In this document: positions 22,513 to 23,139 of the stretch, piece by piece | Position numbering within the stretch: the stretch's first letter is position 1 | How the letters are laid out: each line of letters begins with the position of its first letter | Source of the DNA: Prevotella sp. CAG:924 | GTDB taxonomy: Bacteria > Bacteroidota > Bacteroidia > Bacteroidales > Bacteroidaceae | Assembly: GCA_000431975.1 (NCBI GenBank) | Contig: HF988415.1 | Location: 1-23,139 of the forward strand | Reading direction: 5' to 3' | Length of the DNA: 23,139 nucleotides | Position numbers and translations under genes: made by a program | The notes under the pieces: model-generated | What the model was told of the DNA's origin: nothing | Seen by the model: only the letters and a program-made list of their open reading frames with translations | Databases searched by the model: none

Positions 22513-22577
22513 TGTCTTATATAATTTCGTTGCTTCGATTCCTCACCTCTTATCGGGACGGTGCGCGATATTTTTCG

Positions 22578-22585
22578 TATCTTTG
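22578..22585 (+). promoter_or_regulatory. -7 promoter element of the HsdR_N-type gene
   Basis: TATCTTTG is a full match to TAnnTTTG, 38 nt before the ATG at 22624. No clear -33 element is seen at the usual spacing. Confidence 0.6.
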
Positions 22586-22623
22586 CACCCACCGGCAAGA
22601 AGCCGTGTTGCAAAGATAATAAA

Positions 22624-23079
22624 ATGATCCCAATCAACCTTCCTCCCTTCGACATAAAATTACAAGGCACCCACGACCATCCCCGCGTCCTGGATATCCT
22701 CCGTCGCCGTTATGTGGCCCTCACGCCGGAGGAGTGGGTACGCCAACACTTCGTACACTACCTGTCCTCCTATCTGGGCTATCCCGTCACCCTTATGGCC
22801 AACGAGGTCGCCCTGCAGTGTGGCGACAAGCAGTTGCGGGCCGACACCGTCGTCTACGACCGCCACCTGCAGCCCCGTGTCATCATAGAGTATAAGGCAC
22901 CGACGATCAAGATCACCCCTCATGTGCTTGAGCAGGCTTCTTCCTATAATCTCCTCCTTCACGTAGACTTTCTCATCCTCTCCAACGGCATGGAGCATTA
23001 CTGCTGCAAGATGGACTATGCCAACCGGCAGTATGTCTTTCTCAATCGGATTCCCCGCTACGACGAGATCACCGGCTGA
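22624..23079 (+). CDS. Small protein with type I restriction HsdR N-terminal (PD-(D/E)XK) domain
   Basis: A 151-residue single-domain protein. The ATG at 22624 follows the promoter; an upstream in-frame start at 22561 would lie before the predicted transcription start. The sequence matches the HsdR_N_2 pattern: LTPEEWVRQHFVHYL, YPVTLMANEVAL, RADTVVYD, RVIIEYKAP, LEQASSYN and HVDFLILSNG. The residues expected for a PD-(D/E)XK nuclease centre are E61, D74 and E89-x-K91, all present. There is no helicase, specificity or methylase gene nearby, so it is not part of a classical type I system. Solo copies divergent from holA appear to be a recurrent Bacteroidetes arrangement (from memory). Role unknown; DNA repair or replication is only a guess from the neighbour. 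Confidence 0.85.
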   Translation: MIPINLPPFDIKLQGTHDHPRVLDILRRRYVALTPEEWVRQHFVHYLSSYLGYPVTLMANEVALQCGDKQLRADTVVYDRHLQPRVIIEYKAPTIKITPHVLEQASSYNLLLHVDFLILSNGMEHYCCKMDYANRQYVFLNRIPRYDEITG

Positions 23080-23139
23080 CGGTCGTCCCACTGCCATCGC
23101 ATGACTGCGAATCGAGTAGGAGGAAAACGAAGTAGTTTT

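Overview
This window is chromosomal DNA from a Bacteroidales bacterium, most likely Prevotellaceae; the genus is not fixed. The evidence is the set of Bacteroidetes-specific protein families (OMP_b-brl_3-type outer-membrane barrel, solo HsdR_N nuclease next to holA, Bacteroidetes-type XRE regulator, DAHP synthase with C-terminal chorismate mutase), A-rich translation starts, and promoters with the Bacteroidetes -7 element TAnnTTTG, in several cases 19 nt downstream of a TTG-type -33 element. I see no mobile element, CRISPR array, tRNA or rRNA.

Layout. 1-4866: an outer-membrane TonB-receptor-like barrel, a strong terminator, and a secreted GH20 beta-hexosaminidase with its own promoter. 5005-8229: NfeD and SPFH membrane proteins, a WecB-like epimerase with altered active-site motifs abutting the SPFH gene, and a small HMA-like/AraC fusion regulator. 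8230-10709: a convergent bidirectional terminator, a secreted Gly/Tyr-rich outer-membrane protein on the minus strand, a divergent secreted protein of unknown function, and a short TPR-like protein behind a pentanucleotide repeat. 10738-15000: the phenylalanine/tyrosine operon, with prephenate dehydratase, an aminotransferase, DAHP synthase-chorismate mutase, and prephenate dehydrogenase. 15488-16159 (minus): a free-standing PheRS-beta B3/B4-type protein. 16299-19080: pyrB, pyrI and glyA, ended by a strong hairpin terminator. 19191-21483: a noncoding convergent gap with nested inverted repeats, an XRE regulator with an unusually long 5' leader, and a strongly AT-rich noncoding block. 21484-23079: holA (minus) divergent from a small HsdR_N-type nuclease-fold protein.

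The most interesting element is the leader of the Phe/Tyr operon (10738-10994). It encodes a 25-residue peptide with nine consecutive Phe and Tyr codons, followed by a hairpin, an antiterminator strand and a 12-bp intrinsic terminator whose pairings are mutually exclusive. This is the layout of a classical ribosome-mediated attenuator, and it would read both end products of the operon. The leader peptide was missed by the usual ORF length cut-off and was found by reading the DNA directly.

The operon covers chorismate-pathway entry (DAHP synthase), the branch reaction (chorismate mutase), both arms (prephenate dehydratase and dehydrogenase) and the transamination step. The neighbouring B3/B4 protein may act on the use of Phe in translation, but that link is inference.
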